A stretch of 64,000 nucleotides of DNA from Paracoccaceae bacterium (lineage in GTDB: Bacteria > Pseudomonadota > Alphaproteobacteria > Rhodobacterales > Rhodobacteraceae): assembly GCA_016124615.1 (NCBI GenBank), contig WGNF01000007.1:62001-126000 (forward strand), given 5' to 3'. Positions 63,031 to 64,000 of the stretch are shown here, in pieces. The notes beneath the pieces are model-generated. The model worked only from the letters and a program-made list of their open reading frames with translations. It was not told the origin of the DNA and did not search any database. Each line of letters starts with the position of its first letter. The first letter of the stretch is position 1. The translations under genes were made by a program, and so were the position numbers.

Positions 63031-64000
63031 ATGGAACTGATGAACTCGATCAATGCCGCGCTGGTCTCGTCGCTCGGGCCGCTCGGGCCGCTGATCGCGG
63101 TTGGCGGGCTCGGGATTTTCCTCATCCTGCTGACGCTGTCGGCGATGATGAAGAAAACCATCGACCCGATGGAAAAGCTGCAACGCTCGCTGAAGGCCGA
63201 AGCCGAGGCCCGCAAGAGCACCAAGAGCCAGGCGCTGCGCACCGCCGATCGCGCCGACAAGTTGCAGAAATTCGCGACCTTCCTCGAACCGCAGAACGAA
63301 TCCGAGCTGTCGGCCGCCCGACTGACCATGCTGCGCGCGGGCTACCGGTCCAAGAACGCGGTGCGCACCTTCCATGCCGTGCAATTCGCGCTCGGCCTCG
63401 GGCTGCTGGCCGTCGGCATGGTCTATTCGCTGATCCTCAGCCAGACCACCGAGGTCGGCACCCGGTCGCTGATGCTGTACACGCTGCTGCCCGGTGCCGT
63501 CGGCTACTACCTGCCCAAGCAATACATCGGCAAGCGCGTGAAGAAGCGCACGGAAGAGATCATCAACGGCTTCCCTGACTCGCTCGACATGATGCTGGTC
63601 TGCGTCGAGGCTGGCCAATCGCTCGACCAGTCGATCGTGCGGGTGTCGAAGGAAATCCGCGCCGGCTACCCGGCTCTGTCGGAAGAATTCGAAATGGTCG
63701 CGCATGAGATCAAGGCGGGCAAAGACCGCGTCACTGTGCTGCGCGACATGTCGGAACGCTGCGGCGTGCCGGACGTGTCGTCCTTCGTGACGGTGCTGAT
63801 CCAGTCCGCCACCTTCGGCACCTCGATCGCCGAGGCACTGCGGGTGTTCTCGGCCGAAATGCGCGACAAGCGCGTCATGCGGGCCGAGGAAAAGGCCAAC
63901 AAGCTGCCGACCAAGTTGACACTCGGCACGATGATGTTCACCGTGCCGCCACTGATGATCATCCTGATCGGTCCGTCGATCCACGGGATCGCGACGACGC
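63031..64000 (+). CDS. tadC: Flp pilus inner-membrane platform protein TadC, 3' end missing
   Basis: The frame opens at ATG 63031, 12 bp after tadB, and runs off the window end after 323 codons, so the stop is not seen. It begins MELMNSINAALVSSLGPLGP, has an N-terminal helix, a helix pair near 115-160 and the GspF domain from about 175 (GFPDSLDMMLVCVEAGQSLD, KDRVTVLRDMSERCGVPDV). It is the partner of TadB. Only the last helix and C-terminus are likely missing, since family members are about 320-330 aa. Confidence 0.9.
   Translation, partial: MELMNSINAALVSSLGPLGPLIAVGGLGIFLILLTLSAMMKKTIDPMEKLQRSLKAEAEARKSTKSQALRTADRADKLQKFATFLEPQNESELSAARLTMLRAGYRSKNAVRTFHAVQFALGLGLLAVGMVYSLILSQTTEVGTRSLMLYTLLPGAVGYYLPKQYIGKRVKKRTEEIINGFPDSLDMMLVCVEAGQSLDQSIVRVSKEIRAGYPALSEEFEMVAHEIKAGKDRVTVLRDMSERCGVPDVSSFVTVLIQSATFGTSIAEALRVFSAEMRDKRVMRAEEKANKLPTKLTLGTMMFTVPPLMIILIGPSIHGIATT

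Overview
The window looks like chromosomal DNA from a member of the Rhodobacteraceae (Alphaproteobacteria). It is GC-rich and densely coded, and it carries gene orders typical of that family: ctaC-ctaB-small gene-ctaG-ctaE-SURF1-thrC-M16 peptidase, dprA next to topA, lysC next to ptsP, and a flp/cpa (tad) pilus locus whose pilins share an AVTVDW core. The genus cannot be fixed from this stretch. No rRNA, tRNA, CRISPR array, transposase or phage gene was seen.

Layout. 1-539: 3' end of a ricin-type beta-trefoil lectin. 0.75-14.3 kb: an aromatic-catabolism island. It holds pcaR and pcaIJF (end of the beta-ketoadipate pathway), a TfdB-like FAD phenol hydroxylase with maleylacetate reductase, a LysR regulator, and a long minus-strand operon livK-livG-livF-livH-livM-hydroxyquinol 1,2-dioxygenase-tautomerase-like protein. 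Together these can take a resorcinol-type phenol through hydroxyquinol, maleylacetate and beta-ketoadipate to succinyl-CoA plus acetyl-CoA, with a dedicated ABC importer. The divergent promoter between lysR and the reductase is duplicated, with remnants of both start regions, in front of livK, so both catabolic operons carry the same control element.

14.3-24.8 kb: DegP-like protease, a two-component system, an M24 peptidase, the Kup K+ transporter, 2'-5' RNA ligase, a histone-deacetylase-family enzyme, Nudix, DUF1178 and SDR proteins. 24.9-34.4 kb: lysC, ptsP (nitrogen PTS enzyme I), EcsC-family protein, a glycosyltransferase, GNAT, flavin reductase, ketopantoate-reductase family and mtnP-apt (methylthioadenosine/adenine salvage). 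Five 11-bp-spaced direct repeats precede mtnP. 34.5-44 kb: a minus-strand block with a FAD-linked hydroxyacid dehydrogenase, DUF1697, GNAT, M16 peptidase, thrC and the aa3 cytochrome oxidase assembly/structural cluster. A perfect FNR box lies between ctaC and tldD. 44-50.2 kb: tldD, a small membrane protein, dprA, a small secreted protein and topA with a Lys-Ala-Pro tail.

50.3-53.9 kb: a CoA-transferase (scoA/scoB) whose two subunit genes are separated by a GSCFA protein and an SGNH-like protein, then a small GNAT. 53.9-64 kb: a lytic transglycosylase, then the Flp pilus locus: two flp pilin genes, cpaB, cpaC (secretin), an OmpA-like lipoprotein, cpaE, cpaF, tadB, and tadC cut by the window end.
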